Positions 49,663-58,643 of a stretch of 64,000 nucleotides of DNA are shown here, piece by piece. The notes under the pieces were generated by a model that worked only from the letters and a program-made list of their open reading frames with translations, searched no databases and was not told where the DNA came from. The stretch is taken from contig NZ_PJIO01000010.1 of assembly GCF_002929305.1 (NCBI RefSeq), positions 60,261-124,260 of the forward strand, read 5' to 3'. The translations under genes were made by a program, and so were the position numbers. Numbering within the stretch: position 1 is the stretch's first letter; each line of letters begins with the position of its first letter. The DNA is from Arthrobacter sp. GMC3. Its GTDB lineage: Bacteria; Actinomycetota; Actinomycetes; Actinomycetales; Micrococcaceae.

Positions 49663-52317
49663 TTACATCTTGGACTTGACCTTTGCGGTGGCCTTAGCCG
49701 TCCAGGGGTCCTCGGGCCAGGGGTGTTTGGGATAGCGTCCACGCATCTCGGCGCGAACCTGCGCGTAAGGACCCGCCCAGAACGAGGCCAGATCACCGGT
49801 GACGGCCAAGGTGCGCCCGGCCGGTGAGAGCAGATGGAACAGCACGGGCACCCTGCCATTGACAAGCCGGGGCGTGTCCGCCCAGCCAAAGCACTCCTGC
49901 AACTTCACGGCAACCACCGGGCGGCCGGCGTCGTCGCCCAGCTCAGGGTAGTCAAGGCGCACGTGCGAGCCGCTGGGCACGGCCAGGCGCTCCGGTACCA
50001 ATTCCCCCAGACGGCTGGCCTCGGGCCACGGCAGCAACCTGCGCAGGGGCTCGGTGAGGTCCACCGAGGTGGCGGCCTTGCCCGCCGCAATCGCCTCGAG
50101 CTCGGGGGCCAACCAGTCTTGGAGGCGCCCCAAGAGGGCGGCATCGCTGACGTCGGGCCATGGCGCCCCCAGCTCACGGTGCACAAGCGCCAGCCGGCGT
50201 CGAAGGGAATCGGCAGCCGCAGACCAGTGCAGAAGCCCCAAACCCTGCGCCGTGAGGGCCGCCGCTACAGCGCTGCGGCCTTGCTGTGCGGTGGCCTTGA
50301 CGGGGGTTGAGGCCAGCACGATGCCACCGAGCCGTCGCTCCTGCCGTGCAGTGACCCGGCCCTGGGCAAAAGTTGCCACCACGGAGTCGGTGGCCAGGTG
50401 GATGGCGGCTTGGTGGGCGGACTCCTCACTGGTGGGCGCCGCGGATCGGATCACGGCGCCCGTCCCGGCAGCGTCCCTGCCGTGGGCGCGGGATACTTCT
50501 GCCACCGCCAGCCACTCATGCCCCGCCAGTGCGCTGCCGGCGGGCAGGCCCGCGCGGGTGCCGGACGTCAACAGATACTGATTGCCGGCGCCGGGGACAC
50601 GGCGTGCCACGCGGTCGGGGTAGGCCAGGGCGACGACGTACCCTAGCGACTCGCCCGCGGGCACGTCCGCCGACTGGTCAACGGATGGCTTGCCGGGCCG
50701 GGCAGCGGATACTTCCCGGCCCGCGATTACCTTCAGGCGCTTAACATCCTCTGTCCAGCGCCGCGAGCCGGGGTCCCTTCCGGATCGCATGGCAGCCAGC
50801 AATTTGGTGAGGTCGGCACCCGGCGCGCGGTGGTCCCCCAGCACCAGGGCCACGGCCTCTGCGGCCTTCTGCGGGCCGACGGCGGCCGCGCCGGCAAGGA
50901 GTGCCTTGGCCAGCCGCGGATCGGCGGGGATGCGGGACAACGTCTTGCCCAGTTCCGTGGCGTGGCCGTCTGATGCGACGGCACCCAGTTCGCGCAAGAC
51001 CTCCACAGCAGCGGCCATGGCCGCCTTCGGAGGCGCATCAGGAAGCGCCAGTCCGGCCCCTTCCGGCGCACCCCAGCAAGCCAAGGTAAGGGCGGCGGCG
51101 CTGAGGTCTGCCACGGCAATCTCTGGTGTTGGGTGGGCGGGGGCTGCAGCGAACGACTTTTCGTCATAGCAACGCACCACCGTTCCGGGTCCCTGCCGTG
51201 CGGCCCGCCCGGCTCGCTGCACAGCAGACGCCCGCGAGCATGAGACGGTGACAAGGCCCTGCATGCCCCGGGCCGCGTCACGGCGAGGCTCGCGAGAAAG
51301 GCCGGAGTCGATGACCAGCCGCACGCCGGGAACCGTGAGCGAGGACTCTGCCAACGAGGTGGAGACGATGATCCGTGGCTGACCGCCCGGGCGAAGTCCG
51401 GATACAGCCTTATCCTGCTCCGCCGGGGCAACTTGGCCGTGCAATTCCAAAACTTCGACGCCAGGGTACCCGGGCGCCACCGCGTTCTTGCTACGAAGCC
51501 TGGCGGCTATGTGCCCCACCTCCCATGCTCCGGGGGCAAAAACGAGCGCATCAACGCCGGGATCCGCCACTAGGGCGGCGGTGTGGGCGGCCGTGGCAGT
51601 GTCCGCCATGTGGTCCAGAAAGTTCCTGTCTACACCCCGGTCAGTGAGTCGGGGCCGCGGCGCTGGCGCCCACTGAATCGAGAGGGGGAACAGCGCGGAC
51701 GGGCAGTCAATAACGGGTGCCGGGGACCCGGCGTCGGACGTGGGCGCCGTTCCCAACAAGGCCGCGAAACGGTGAGCGTCCAGCGTGGCCGACATCGCCA
51801 CCAGGGTCAGGTCTTCCCGGAGTTGGCGGACCTCGGTGAGCATGCCCACCAGCAGATCGGTTTCCAGGCCGCGTTCGTGGACCTCATCGAGCACCACGGC
51901 GCTCACGGCTTCCAGCCCAGGGTCGCCCAGGAGGCGCCGGAGCAGGATGCCGGGGGTGACGAATTCGACCAGGGTTTGGGGGCCGCTGTGACTCTCCCCG
52001 CGGACCGTGTAACCCACCTTCTCCCCCAGCGGACTGCCGTCAAGGTAGGCCAGCCGCCGTGCAGCGGACCGGGCCGCAACCCGGCGGGGCTGAGTGACAA
52101 CAATCCGCTGGTGCGGTCCCTGCCCAGTTTTCGCGGCCAGGACATTGGCCAGCAACGGCGGCACCAGCGTGGTTTTTCCGGTGCCGGGAGGCGCCTGGAC
52201 CACGGCAGCTCCCGAGGACCCGGGCCCACTAAGCGCCTGCGTGAGGGCGTCGAGGGAGTCGGCAAAAACCAACCCGGCACCAATGGTGCGCAGATCAAAA
52301 GGGGGGCGGCTTGTCAC
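49663..52317 (-). CDS. hrpB: ATP-dependent helicase HrpB
   Basis: An 884-residue DEAH-type helicase. Walker A PPGTGKTTLVPPLLAN at about 41-56, the motif II box DEVHERGLETDLL, SATLDAHRF, STSLAESSLTVPGVRLVIDSGLSREPR and the Q-x2-R-x-GR RAGRAARQGPGTVVRCYD motif VI are in order. A C-terminal HrpB-specific domain ends with VTGDLASFWAGPYAQVRAEMRGRYPKHPWPEDPW. RNA or DNA target is undetermined. GTG start six bases after the YgiN-like gene, so it is likely co-transcribed. A conserved HrpB-terminal domain confirms the type. Confidence 0.95.
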   Translation of the reverse strand: MTSRPPFDLRTIGAGLVFADSLDALTQALSGPGSSGAAVVQAPPGTGKTTLVPPLLANVLAAKTGQGPHQRIVVTQPRRVAARSAARRLAYLDGSPLGEKVGYTVRGESHSGPQTLVEFVTPGILLRRLLGDPGLEAVSAVVLDEVHERGLETDLLVGMLTEVRQLREDLTLVAMSATLDAHRFAALLGTAPTSDAGSPAPVIDCPSALFPLSIQWAPAPRPRLTDRGVDRNFLDHMADTATAAHTAALVADPGVDALVFAPGAWEVGHIAARLRSKNAVAPGYPGVEVLELHGQVAPAEQDKAVSGLRPGGQPRIIVSTSLAESSLTVPGVRLVIDSGLSREPRRDAARGMQGLVTVSCSRASAVQRAGRAARQGPGTVVRCYDEKSFAAAPAHPTPEIAVADLSAAALTLACWGAPEGAGLALPDAPPKAAMAAAVEVLRELGAVASDGHATELGKTLSRIPADPRLAKALLAGAAAVGPQKAAEAVALVLGDHRAPGADLTKLLAAMRSGRDPGSRRWTEDVKRLKVIAGREVSAARPGKPSVDQSADVPAGESLGYVVALAYPDRVARRVPGAGNQYLLTSGTRAGLPAGSALAGHEWLAVAEVSRAHGRDAAGTGAVIRSAAPTSEESAHQAAIHLATDSVVATFAQGRVTARQERRLGGIVLASTPVKATAQQGRSAVAAALTAQGLGLLHWSAAADSLRRRLALVHRELGAPWPDVSDAALLGRLQDWLAPELEAIAAGKAATSVDLTEPLRRLLPWPEASRLGELVPERLAVPSGSHVRLDYPELGDDAGRPVVAVKLQECFGWADTPRLVNGRVPVLFHLLSPAGRTLAVTGDLASFWAGPYAQVRAEMRGRYPKHPWPEDPWTAKATAKVKSKM

Positions 52318-52323
52318 GAGCGG

Positions 52324-52647
52324 TCAGCCGATCTGCAGTTCGCCCATCTCACCCCAGGAATCGCCGTCCACCTTGCGGGACACGATCTTCGGTGTTGACA
52401 CCAGCGCCGGGCGCATGGATTCCAGGCCGGCCTTGAAGTGGTCGCTGTTGACGTGTGCGCCGGCGGCGTCGTCGTCAAGGAACGCCTCAATCAGGACAAA
52501 CTCGCGCGGGTCCTCCACGCTGCGGGACCAGTCAAACCACAGGTTGCCAGGCTCTGAGCGGGTCGCGGCGGTGAAGGGGCCCACAAGGTCCATGAACTGT
52601 TCGGTGTATTCGGGCTTGGTCTGGAATTTGACGACGATGAAGTACAT
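52324..52647 (-). CDS. YgiN-like antibiotic biosynthesis monooxygenase-type protein
   Basis: A 107-residue dimeric alpha+beta barrel protein. VVKFQTKPEYTEQFMDLVGPFTAATRSEPGNLWFDWSRSVEDPREFVLIEAFLDDDAAGAHVNSDHFKAG is the ABM/YgiN domain. YgiN of E. coli is a quinol monooxygenase; others are heme- or quinone-related. The proposed quinol activity is only by family. It starts 25 bases after the MBL gene's stop and ends six bases before hrpB, implying one transcript. Confidence 0.85.
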   Translation of the reverse strand: MYFIVVKFQTKPEYTEQFMDLVGPFTAATRSEPGNLWFDWSRSVEDPREFVLIEAFLDDDAAGAHVNSDHFKAGLESMRPALVSTPKIVSRKVDGDSWGEMGELQIG

Positions 52648-52671
52648 GCCATCAGTCTATGGCAAGCGCTG

Positions 52672-53349
52672 TTACCAGCCCCGTTCCCGCCATTGCCCCA
52701 GGGAGGGGCGCTCGGCGCCCAGGGTGGTCTCGGCCCCGTGCCCTGGCAGCACCACCGCGTCGTCGTCATAGCGGTCAAAAAGGCGTTCCTGGACGTCATC
52801 GAGCAAGGAGGTGAACCGTGCCGGGTCGCCTTCGGTGTTTCCCACCCCGCCCGGGAAGAGCGAGTCTCCGCTGAAAATTAGGGTGGCACCGCCGACGTCG
52901 GCCAGAACGTACGCGATCGAGCCCGGGGTGTGGCCGCGCAACCCGATGCAGGAAAGCCGCAGGCTCCCGCCTGCAGCGGTGAGTTCGTCGCCGTCAACCA
53001 CCGTCTGGTCTATGGCCACGCCCGTTCCGGCCTGGATACCCGAGGCATCCTCCACCCCTGAGACAGTCGTGGCACCGCTTGCCTTAACCAGGTCTGCGAG
53101 CGCCCGGACATGGTCCCAGTGCTGGTGTGTGGTGGCAATGGTTGTCAGTGTTGCCGGCACCTGGGCGTCGGCGGCCCCGTCAAGAAGCAGGGAGTTGATG
53201 GCGGCGATGTCGTCGGCGGCGTCGATGAGGATTTGCGCGCCTGTGTCCTTTTTGGTGATCAGGTAGACGTTGTTCGCCATCTCCGAGACCACGGCCCTGC
53301 GGACGGTGTAGTTGGGGAAGTCACGGAGCAGTGTTGAAGTCTCAGGCAT
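52672..53349 (-). CDS. MBL-fold metallo-hydrolase
   Basis: A 225-residue metallo-beta-lactamase-fold protein. The zinc motif is ATTHQHWDHVRALADLVKASGA, a HxHxDH box in which the third position is Gln and the fourth His-Trp. Further ligands are GHTPGSIAY (His) and FSGDSLFPGGVGN (Asp) and a late LPGHGAETT (His). This set is that of glyoxalase II-like or persulfide-dioxygenase-like hydrolases; the substrate is unknown. First gene of a run with the YgiN-like gene and hrpB. Confidence 0.9.
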   Translation of the reverse strand: MPETSTLLRDFPNYTVRRAVVSEMANNVYLITKKDTGAQILIDAADDIAAINSLLLDGAADAQVPATLTTIATTHQHWDHVRALADLVKASGATTVSGVEDASGIQAGTGVAIDQTVVDGDELTAAGGSLRLSCIGLRGHTPGSIAYVLADVGGATLIFSGDSLFPGGVGNTEGDPARFTSLLDDVQERLFDRYDDDAVVLPGHGAETTLGAERPSLGQWRERGW

Positions 53350-53493
53350 GCCCTCAGCCTAGCGCCCGGCACTGCTGGGCTGAAGCGTCAGGCTCTATGA
53401 ATGTTCATCACCCGGACACGGTGGCGGCCCCGGCGTGGCTCGCTATAGCCTTGAGCCAATCCCCCATCACCGCTTACCCTCGAGGACCCCACC

Positions 53494-54426
53494 ATGATTA
53501 CCCGTGCCGATGTTGACCAGGCCGCCGTCCGCATTGCCGGGCGAATCCGCACCTCCCCGCTGCTGAAACTGGACACCGCGCATTCAAGCGGTGATGTATG
53601 GCTCAAGTGTGAATTCCTCCAGCACACAGGCACGTTCAAGGCTCGTGGGGCCCTGAACCGGGTTCTGGCGTGTGCCGAACGCGGCGAACTTGACCCCGAG
53701 ATCGGGATTGTGGTGGCCTCCGGAGGAAACGCCGGTCTCGCCAACGCCTACGCCGCCGCATCCATGGGTGTGCCCGCCACCGTGTTTGTGCCCTTGTCAG
53801 CACCGGCCGTGAAGGTCAACAAACTCAAGGCCGCTGGCGCCGTCGTAGTTCAAGAAGGCGGCGAATACGCGCAGGCGTACGACGCCGCCATTGCCTATAC
53901 CGCCGAGACGGGCGCCGTCTATTGCCACGCCTACGACCAGCCCGAGATTGCTGCCGGTGCCGGCACCATAGGGACAGAGCTGCTGGACCAACTGGGATCT
54001 CTGGACACGGCGATCGTAGCAGTGGGCGGCGGCGGACTGATGGCGGGAATCGCGGCAGCACTTGAGGGTCATGCAAAGGTGGTAGCGGTGGAACCGGCCA
54101 CGGCGCCAACCCTGCATGCGGCGCTCGCCGCTGGTGCACCGGTGGATGTTGGCGTCTCCGGTGTGGCCGCAGATTCGTTGGGTGCGCGCCAAATAGGCAC
54201 CATCGGCTTCGAAGTGGCCGTGCGGACCGGCGTGCACAGTGTACTGGTCAGCGATGAGGACATCATCGCCGCACGGACCTTCCTGTGGGAGAACTACCGT
54301 ATGGTTCTTGAGCACGGGGCCGCCGCAGCCTTCGCGGCGCTGCTCTCCGGGGCTTATAAGCCGGCCGACGGCGAACGGGTTGCCGTCATTCTGTGCGGCG
54401 CCAACACCGATCCGGCCGGGCTCTAG
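53494..54426 (+). CDS. Threonine/serine dehydratase-like PLP enzyme
   Basis: A 310-residue fold-type II PLP protein. VWLKCEFLQHTGTFKARGALNRV has the Schiff-base Lys near residue 49, VASGGNAGLANAYAAA binds the phosphate's neighbourhood, and VGGGGLMAGIAAALEGHAKVVAVEP is the Gly-rich phosphate loop. Without the ACT domain of IlvA it is the short catabolic type, which deaminates Thr or Ser, or could be a serine racemase. ATG follows a promoter-poor leader of 140 bases and the gene is monocistronic, convergent with the ABC operon. Confidence 0.88.
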   Translation: MITRADVDQAAVRIAGRIRTSPLLKLDTAHSSGDVWLKCEFLQHTGTFKARGALNRVLACAERGELDPEIGIVVASGGNAGLANAYAAASMGVPATVFVPLSAPAVKVNKLKAAGAVVVQEGGEYAQAYDAAIAYTAETGAVYCHAYDQPEIAAGAGTIGTELLDQLGSLDTAIVAVGGGGLMAGIAAALEGHAKVVAVEPATAPTLHAALAAGAPVDVGVSGVAADSLGARQIGTIGFEVAVRTGVHSVLVSDEDIIAARTFLWENYRMVLEHGAAAAFAALLSGAYKPADGERVAVILCGANTDPAGL

Positions 54427-54459
54427 CTGCCCGGGGTCCGCGCGCGGCTGCTCTACCCC

Positions 54460-55353
54460 TCAGGACAGCACGTCCTTGGTGGCGAACCGGCCGTAGGCGA
54501 ACGCCCCGAACACGGCAAGGTAGCCAAGCTGGAGCAAGGCGTTGCTGCCAAAGCTGCCCCACTCGATCGGTTGGCGCAGCAGATCGGCGAACCCCAACCA
54601 GTAGTGGCTGAACAGCCAGGGGTGCAGCCACGCCAGCTGCGGCAGCGCGTCCAGGACCTGGGCGGCGATGGCCAGCGCCACGGTCGCCGCCATGGCCCCG
54701 ACCGGTACGTCCGTGAGAGTGGAAATGAACAGCCCTATGGCGCTCAGACCCAACAAGGAAACGCACACATAGGCGCCCACCAGCAGGATCCGGCCCTCGG
54801 CCACCCACGGACTCACCACGTCCCCGGACAACAGGGGCACCTGTCCCACCGGGAACAGCAGTAGGCCCGCCACCGTACCGGCCACAATGACGGAGGCGGT
54901 GGCGGCCACGGCGAAGACGGCGGCCCCCACATACTTCACCAGCAAAAGGCGGAACCTTCCGGCCGGCGCCACCAGCAGGTAGCGCAAGGTCCCCTGCCCC
55001 GCCTCACCGGCCACTGTGTCCCCGGAGGTCACGCCCACCGTCAGCGGCAGAAACAAGGGTGTGCACAGAACCAGCGCCGTCAGGACCACGAACAGCCCAT
55101 TCTCGGTGATCCTGTCCAGAAACGCAGGACCCCGGCCGGGTGTGGTGGACCGCGTCAACCTCACGGCGACAGCGATCAGCACGGGGACGGCGGCCAGGGT
55201 GGCCAGCATGGCCGCGGTTCTGCGGCGGCGAAACAAGACGGATAGTTCCGAGGCCAGCAACGGCCACAGAGTACCCCGCTGCGGCGACGAATCAGCCGGT
55301 GTTGGGGTGGGCGCCGGTGACCCCGAGTCGGCGGCCTGCGGGTCACTGGGCAA
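54460..55353 (-). CDS. ABC-2 type transporter permease
   Basis: A 297-residue permease with about six helices. The head reads LLASELSVLFRRRRTAAMLATLAAVPVLIAVAVRL; the periplasmic middle is VGVTSGDTVAGEAGQGTLRYLLVAPAGRFRLLLVKYVG, the EAGQGTLRYLL coupling element of ABC-2/NatB-type permeases. The start is an unusual TTG at 55353, well supported by GGGGAGGGG seven bases upstream; it overlaps the ATPase gene by 11 bases. Third gene of the LolA-ATPase-permease set. Confidence 0.88.
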   Translation of the reverse strand: MPSDPQAADSGSPAPTPTPADSSPQRGTLWPLLASELSVLFRRRRTAAMLATLAAVPVLIAVAVRLTRSTTPGRGPAFLDRITENGLFVVLTALVLCTPLFLPLTVGVTSGDTVAGEAGQGTLRYLLVAPAGRFRLLLVKYVGAAVFAVAATASVIVAGTVAGLLLFPVGQVPLLSGDVVSPWVAEGRILLVGAYVCVSLLGLSAIGLFISTLTDVPVGAMAATVALAIAAQVLDALPQLAWLHPWLFSHYWLGFADLLRQPIEWGSFGSNALLQLGYLAVFGAFAYGRFATKDVLS

Positions 55354-56314
55354 CGTCGAACCCCTCCCCCGTCAGTGCCACGAATCTGTCCTCCAGGCTG
55401 CCGGTGTCCACGCTGAAGCCTCGCACCCGCACCCCGTCCGCCACCAAGGCCGCCACAATGGCCTCGGGGACAAGATGGTCCGCTGGCAGCGCCGCCGTCA
55501 CCGTACTGTCAAAACCAGTGTCAGCAACACCTTCGCCGTCAATACCGGCGTCGGGGACCAGTCCCAGACGGGCCAGGACCGACTTGGCGGCACCGGCGTC
55601 GGGCGTCAAGACCGTAGCCGTTCGTTTGCCTTCACCGCGAAGCTGCGCAAGGGTTCCCTGGGCCACCAGCGAGCCGGCCCGCATGATGGCCGCGTGGGTG
55701 CAGATCTGTTCCACTTCCGCCAGCAGGTGGCTGGAGACGAACACGGTGGTGCCCCCGGCGGCTAGCGACCGTATGAGGTTGCGAACCTCTCTGGTGCCCT
55801 GTGGGTCCAGGCCATTGGTGGGCTCATCAAGCACCATCAGTTCACGGGGCCGCAGTAGGGCGTTGGCCAGGCCCAGGCGCTGCTTCATGCCCAGAGAATA
55901 GGCCTTGACCTTCTTCGAGGCCGCCGGGGATAAGCCCACCCTCTCCAACGCCTGCCCCACGCGCGCCTTGCGGCTTGCCCTGGGTGCGTGCGGGTCTGCG
56001 CTGTCCAGGCGAAGGAGGTTGTCCCGGCCGGAGAGAAACGGGTAGAACGCCGGCCCCTCCACGAGTGCCCCCACCCGGGGTAGCACGGCATCGAGCTCGC
56101 GCGGCATGGGCCTCCCCAGTACCGCGGCGGTCCCACTGCTGGCCGCGGCAAGTCCCAGCAACATGCGAATGGTGGTGGTCTTACCGGAGCCGTTGGGCCC
56201 CAGAAAGCCAAACACTGCACCGGTCGGGACGTCCAGATCCAAACCGTTCACGGCCGTTTGCGCGCCAAATTGCTTGGTGAGGGTGTGGGTTTCTATGGCG
56301 AATTGGCCACTCAC
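55343..56314 (-). CDS. ABC transporter ATPase
   Basis: A 323-residue ATPase. Walker A FLGPNGSGKTTTIRMLLGL at about 37-55, Q-loop region ALVEGPAFYPFLSGRDNL, signature YSLGMKQRLGLANALL, Walker B MVLDEPTNGLDPQG and H-loop VFVSSHLLAEVEQIC are present. An extra C-terminal portion of about 100 residues follows. GTG overlaps the upstream LolA-like stop (GTGA). It energises the permease whose TTG start lies within its last codons. Confidence 0.93.
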   Translation of the reverse strand: MSGQFAIETHTLTKQFGAQTAVNGLDLDVPTGAVFGFLGPNGSGKTTTIRMLLGLAAASSGTAAVLGRPMPRELDAVLPRVGALVEGPAFYPFLSGRDNLLRLDSADPHAPRASRKARVGQALERVGLSPAASKKVKAYSLGMKQRLGLANALLRPRELMVLDEPTNGLDPQGTREVRNLIRSLAAGGTTVFVSSHLLAEVEQICTHAAIMRAGSLVAQGTLAQLRGEGKRTATVLTPDAGAAKSVLARLGLVPDAGIDGEGVADTGFDSTVTAALPADHLVPEAIVAALVADGVRVRGFSVDTGSLEDRFVALTGEGFDVAQ

Positions 56315-57477
56315 TGGCTGGCCGCCGCTGCCTGCAGCGCGGCCAGCGGCACGGCACCGACGAACAGGCGGCCGTCGGTGGTGACAAGCGCGGTGAACAA
56401 GCTGGTCTCCAACACCCGCCCACCGGGCACGTCCTGGAGCAACTGTGCCAGGGCTGCTGAGTCCAACAACGACGCCTGGACTGAGCCGGCAGGGGTAGCA
56501 ACGATGGTAGCCCAGCCGGTGCCCGACGTTGTGGGGTCGGCTGGGAGTTGCGGGCCCGCCGGGGTGGCGGGCAGAGTCTTCAGGGGCGAGGTCCGGGCTG
56601 GCACTGCCATCTGGGTGACGGTGGCACCCGGCGGGGGCGTGAACAAGAAGGTCGACGCCGGCGGCGCGGTCAGGTCAATGCTGGTGAAGGCAACAGAAAG
56701 GGCGACACCGTCGCTGCCCTTAGCCTGAACCGAGACACTCAGCGGCAACCCAGTAGCTGCGTCCACGGCGATCCGCACCTCACCCACCAAGGTGGCGGAG
56801 GTGCGCGGGGTCAGAAGAAGCTGGTAGGCGTCACGTCCGGCCACGCTGAGGGACGGCCCAGTGGACACGTCTGTGGACGGATCCAGATTGCTCAGGATCG
56901 TTGCCGCCAGTTGGGCTGGGGTCGCCACGGGTGAATCGGGTGTGGGTACCATTGGTGCTTTGCTGGCCAATGGCAGGGTGTCTGGCCCTACGTAACCGGG
57001 CAACTTGGGTGTGGTGGCATAGGGTGCCGGGGCCGTGGTTGGCAGGGTCAGACTCGTTGCCGTGTTGGTGGCCGAGTTGTAAGTCCACACGCTGTTGCCA
57101 TGCCTGACCACGTCCTGCTCGGCCAGGGTGTTCATGAGCTGCACGCGCTGGTTTGTGGCGCCGTCCAGATAAACGCGCACAGTTTGGGGCGAGGTCAGCA
57201 GCCCCAACAGCTGATCCATCGCTGCACCGGAGGGACTATCCGAGGATGCTCCGGCGCCCATCGCGGGCAGTTGCGGAAGACCCAGGTCAACGGTTTCCGC
57301 AACGGTGCCCGAGAGTGCCTGCACCTTGCTCCCTGCCACCAGCGCCATAACCTGCTCGGGGGTCTTGGCGGGCAGGGAAACAGGTGCCGTGGCCTGAAGC
57401 GGCCCGGCTAGTACCACGGCGGCGACCACCACCGGCATTGCTGCCGCAGGCATCCACCGCAGCCAGCGGCTGCTCAT
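56311..57477 (-). CDS. LolA-like secreted/anchored protein
   Basis: A 388-residue protein. A hydrophobic signal-like N-terminus (WMPAAAMPVVVAAVVLAGPLQA) leads into LPAKTPEQVMALVAGSKVQALSGTVAETVDLGLPQLP, the LolA/LolB/MucB-like opening, then VRVYLDGATNQRVQLMNTLAEQDVVRHGNSVWTYNSATNTAT and a C-terminal domain with AGRDAYQLLLTP and GEVRIAVDAATGLPLSVSV. LolA binds lipoprotein acyl chains in diderms; here, in a monoderm, the lipid or lipoprotein cargo is unknown. First gene of the overlapping ABC set. Confidence 0.82.
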   Translation of the reverse strand: MSSRWLRWMPAAAMPVVVAAVVLAGPLQATAPVSLPAKTPEQVMALVAGSKVQALSGTVAETVDLGLPQLPAMGAGASSDSPSGAAMDQLLGLLTSPQTVRVYLDGATNQRVQLMNTLAEQDVVRHGNSVWTYNSATNTATSLTLPTTAPAPYATTPKLPGYVGPDTLPLASKAPMVPTPDSPVATPAQLAATILSNLDPSTDVSTGPSLSVAGRDAYQLLLTPRTSATLVGEVRIAVDAATGLPLSVSVQAKGSDGVALSVAFTSIDLTAPPASTFLFTPPPGATVTQMAVPARTSPLKTLPATPAGPQLPADPTTSGTGWATIVATPAGSVQASLLDSAALAQLLQDVPGGRVLETSLFTALVTTDGRLFVGAVPLAALQAAAASQ

Positions 57478-57612
57478 GGCAACGCGGCCCGCACGGGATT
57501 ACGCATATTCTCAGCTTACGCCCGGGCCCCGCTGCGGGAGCCAGGAATGTGTCGTTGACTTTTGCATAGGCTTGCAAGGTCAGCCTGTTGCGGGGGTTGT
57601 AGTGTGGTTCGC

Positions 57613-57870
57613 ATGGGACGTAGAAGAATTTTTTGGTCGTCGTGGCTTCTGACGCGTGTGGTCTTTTCCGCGGGCGTGCTGACCCTTTTGACGTCCATTC
57701 TCAGGCTGGTGACCGGAGACGGCTGGGGCTGGTGGCTGGGCCTGGTGACCGGCGCGGCACTACTGGCCTTGTCCACCCGCGGGCCCTGGGATGCTGCCGA
57801 CAGTGGCCGCAACCGTTCGGTCCTTGGTTTCACGGCACGTGAGCAATCACGTGACCACAAGTCCCGCTAG
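57613..57870 (+). CDS. Small membrane protein, function unknown
   Basis: An 85-residue protein, MGRRRIFWSSWLLTRVV..., with two hydrophobic segments at about 9-34 and 39-60, a basic N-terminus and a Gln/Asp/Lys-rich tail. ATG at 57613 is chosen over 57562 since hydrophobic-protein text begins there. It is head to head with the LolA-like operon and runs up to a glycosyltransferase gene whose ATG begins ten bases after its stop. Family not recognised. Confidence 0.5.
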   Translation: MGRRRIFWSSWLLTRVVFSAGVLTLLTSILRLVTGDGWGWWLGLVTGAALLALSTRGPWDAADSGRNRSVLGFTAREQSRDHKSR

Positions 57871-57880
57871 GCCGGAGGCT

Positions 57881-58624
57881 ATGCCCACCATCGCCGTCGT
57901 CATCCCCTCGCGCAATGATGCACCGATGCTGCAGTTATGCCTTGCCCACCTGGCTGCACAGTCCCGGCCTGCTGACCGGATCATCGTGGTGGACAACGGA
58001 AGCACGGACAACACCGCGGAGGTTTGCGCCGCCGCAGGTGTCCATCGAATCTACTGGGACGTACCGGGGGTTGCGGGCGCCTCGGCATTCGGCTTTGATG
58101 CCGCCGGAACCGACATCCTGGCCCGGATTGATGCCGACTCCCGCCCCGCACCGAACTGGCTGGCCAGGGTCGAGGCGGATTTGGGCGCTTCCGGAGCGTT
58201 GTCGCTGGTGACGGGCCCCGGGGATTTCTATGGGGCCTCCGCGCTGATCTGTTGGCTGGGGCGCACCCTGTACTTGGGCGGATACTTTCATGTGGTGGGA
58301 TTCCTGCTGGGCCATTCACCCGTTTTTGGCTCCAACTACGCCATGACGGCCGATGTCTGGGCACGCCTCTCGCCGGCCGTGACCCGGGATAAGCCGGCCC
58401 TGCACGACGATCTGGACGTCTCCTATCTGCTGCGCCCCGATATGAGCGTGGTCTACGACGCCGGCCTGCGCATGGCGGTCTCGGCCCGCCCCTTTGAATC
58501 GTGGAGCTCCCTGGGACGGCGGCTGGTCATGGCCTGGGACACGTTTGTGCATGAGTTCGCTACCGAACACCCACTGCGACGCCGTGCAATCCGGCGCCAG
58601 TGGGCCCGCGCCCACCTCCGCTGA
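57881..58624 (+). CDS. Family 2 glycosyltransferase
   Basis: A 247-residue GT2 (GT-A fold). TIAVVIPSRNDAPMLQLCLAHLAAQSRPADRIIVVDNGSTDNTAEVC opens the family, then DILARIDADSRPAPNWLARVEADL with the metal-binding DAD, and a late HDDLDVSYLL segment as the acceptor-side Asp. No hydrophobic C-terminal anchor is present beyond LLGHSPVFGSNY, so it may be cytosolic or peripheral. The start at 57881 follows GGAGG only two bases away; GTG at 57851 inside the preceding gene is possible. Product not identified. Confidence 0.82.
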   Translation: MPTIAVVIPSRNDAPMLQLCLAHLAAQSRPADRIIVVDNGSTDNTAEVCAAAGVHRIYWDVPGVAGASAFGFDAAGTDILARIDADSRPAPNWLARVEADLGASGALSLVTGPGDFYGASALICWLGRTLYLGGYFHVVGFLLGHSPVFGSNYAMTADVWARLSPAVTRDKPALHDDLDVSYLLRPDMSVVYDAGLRMAVSARPFESWSSLGRRLVMAWDTFVHEFATEHPLRRRAIRRQWARAHLR

Positions 58625-58643
58625 CAGGAGTGTGGCCTCGCCC

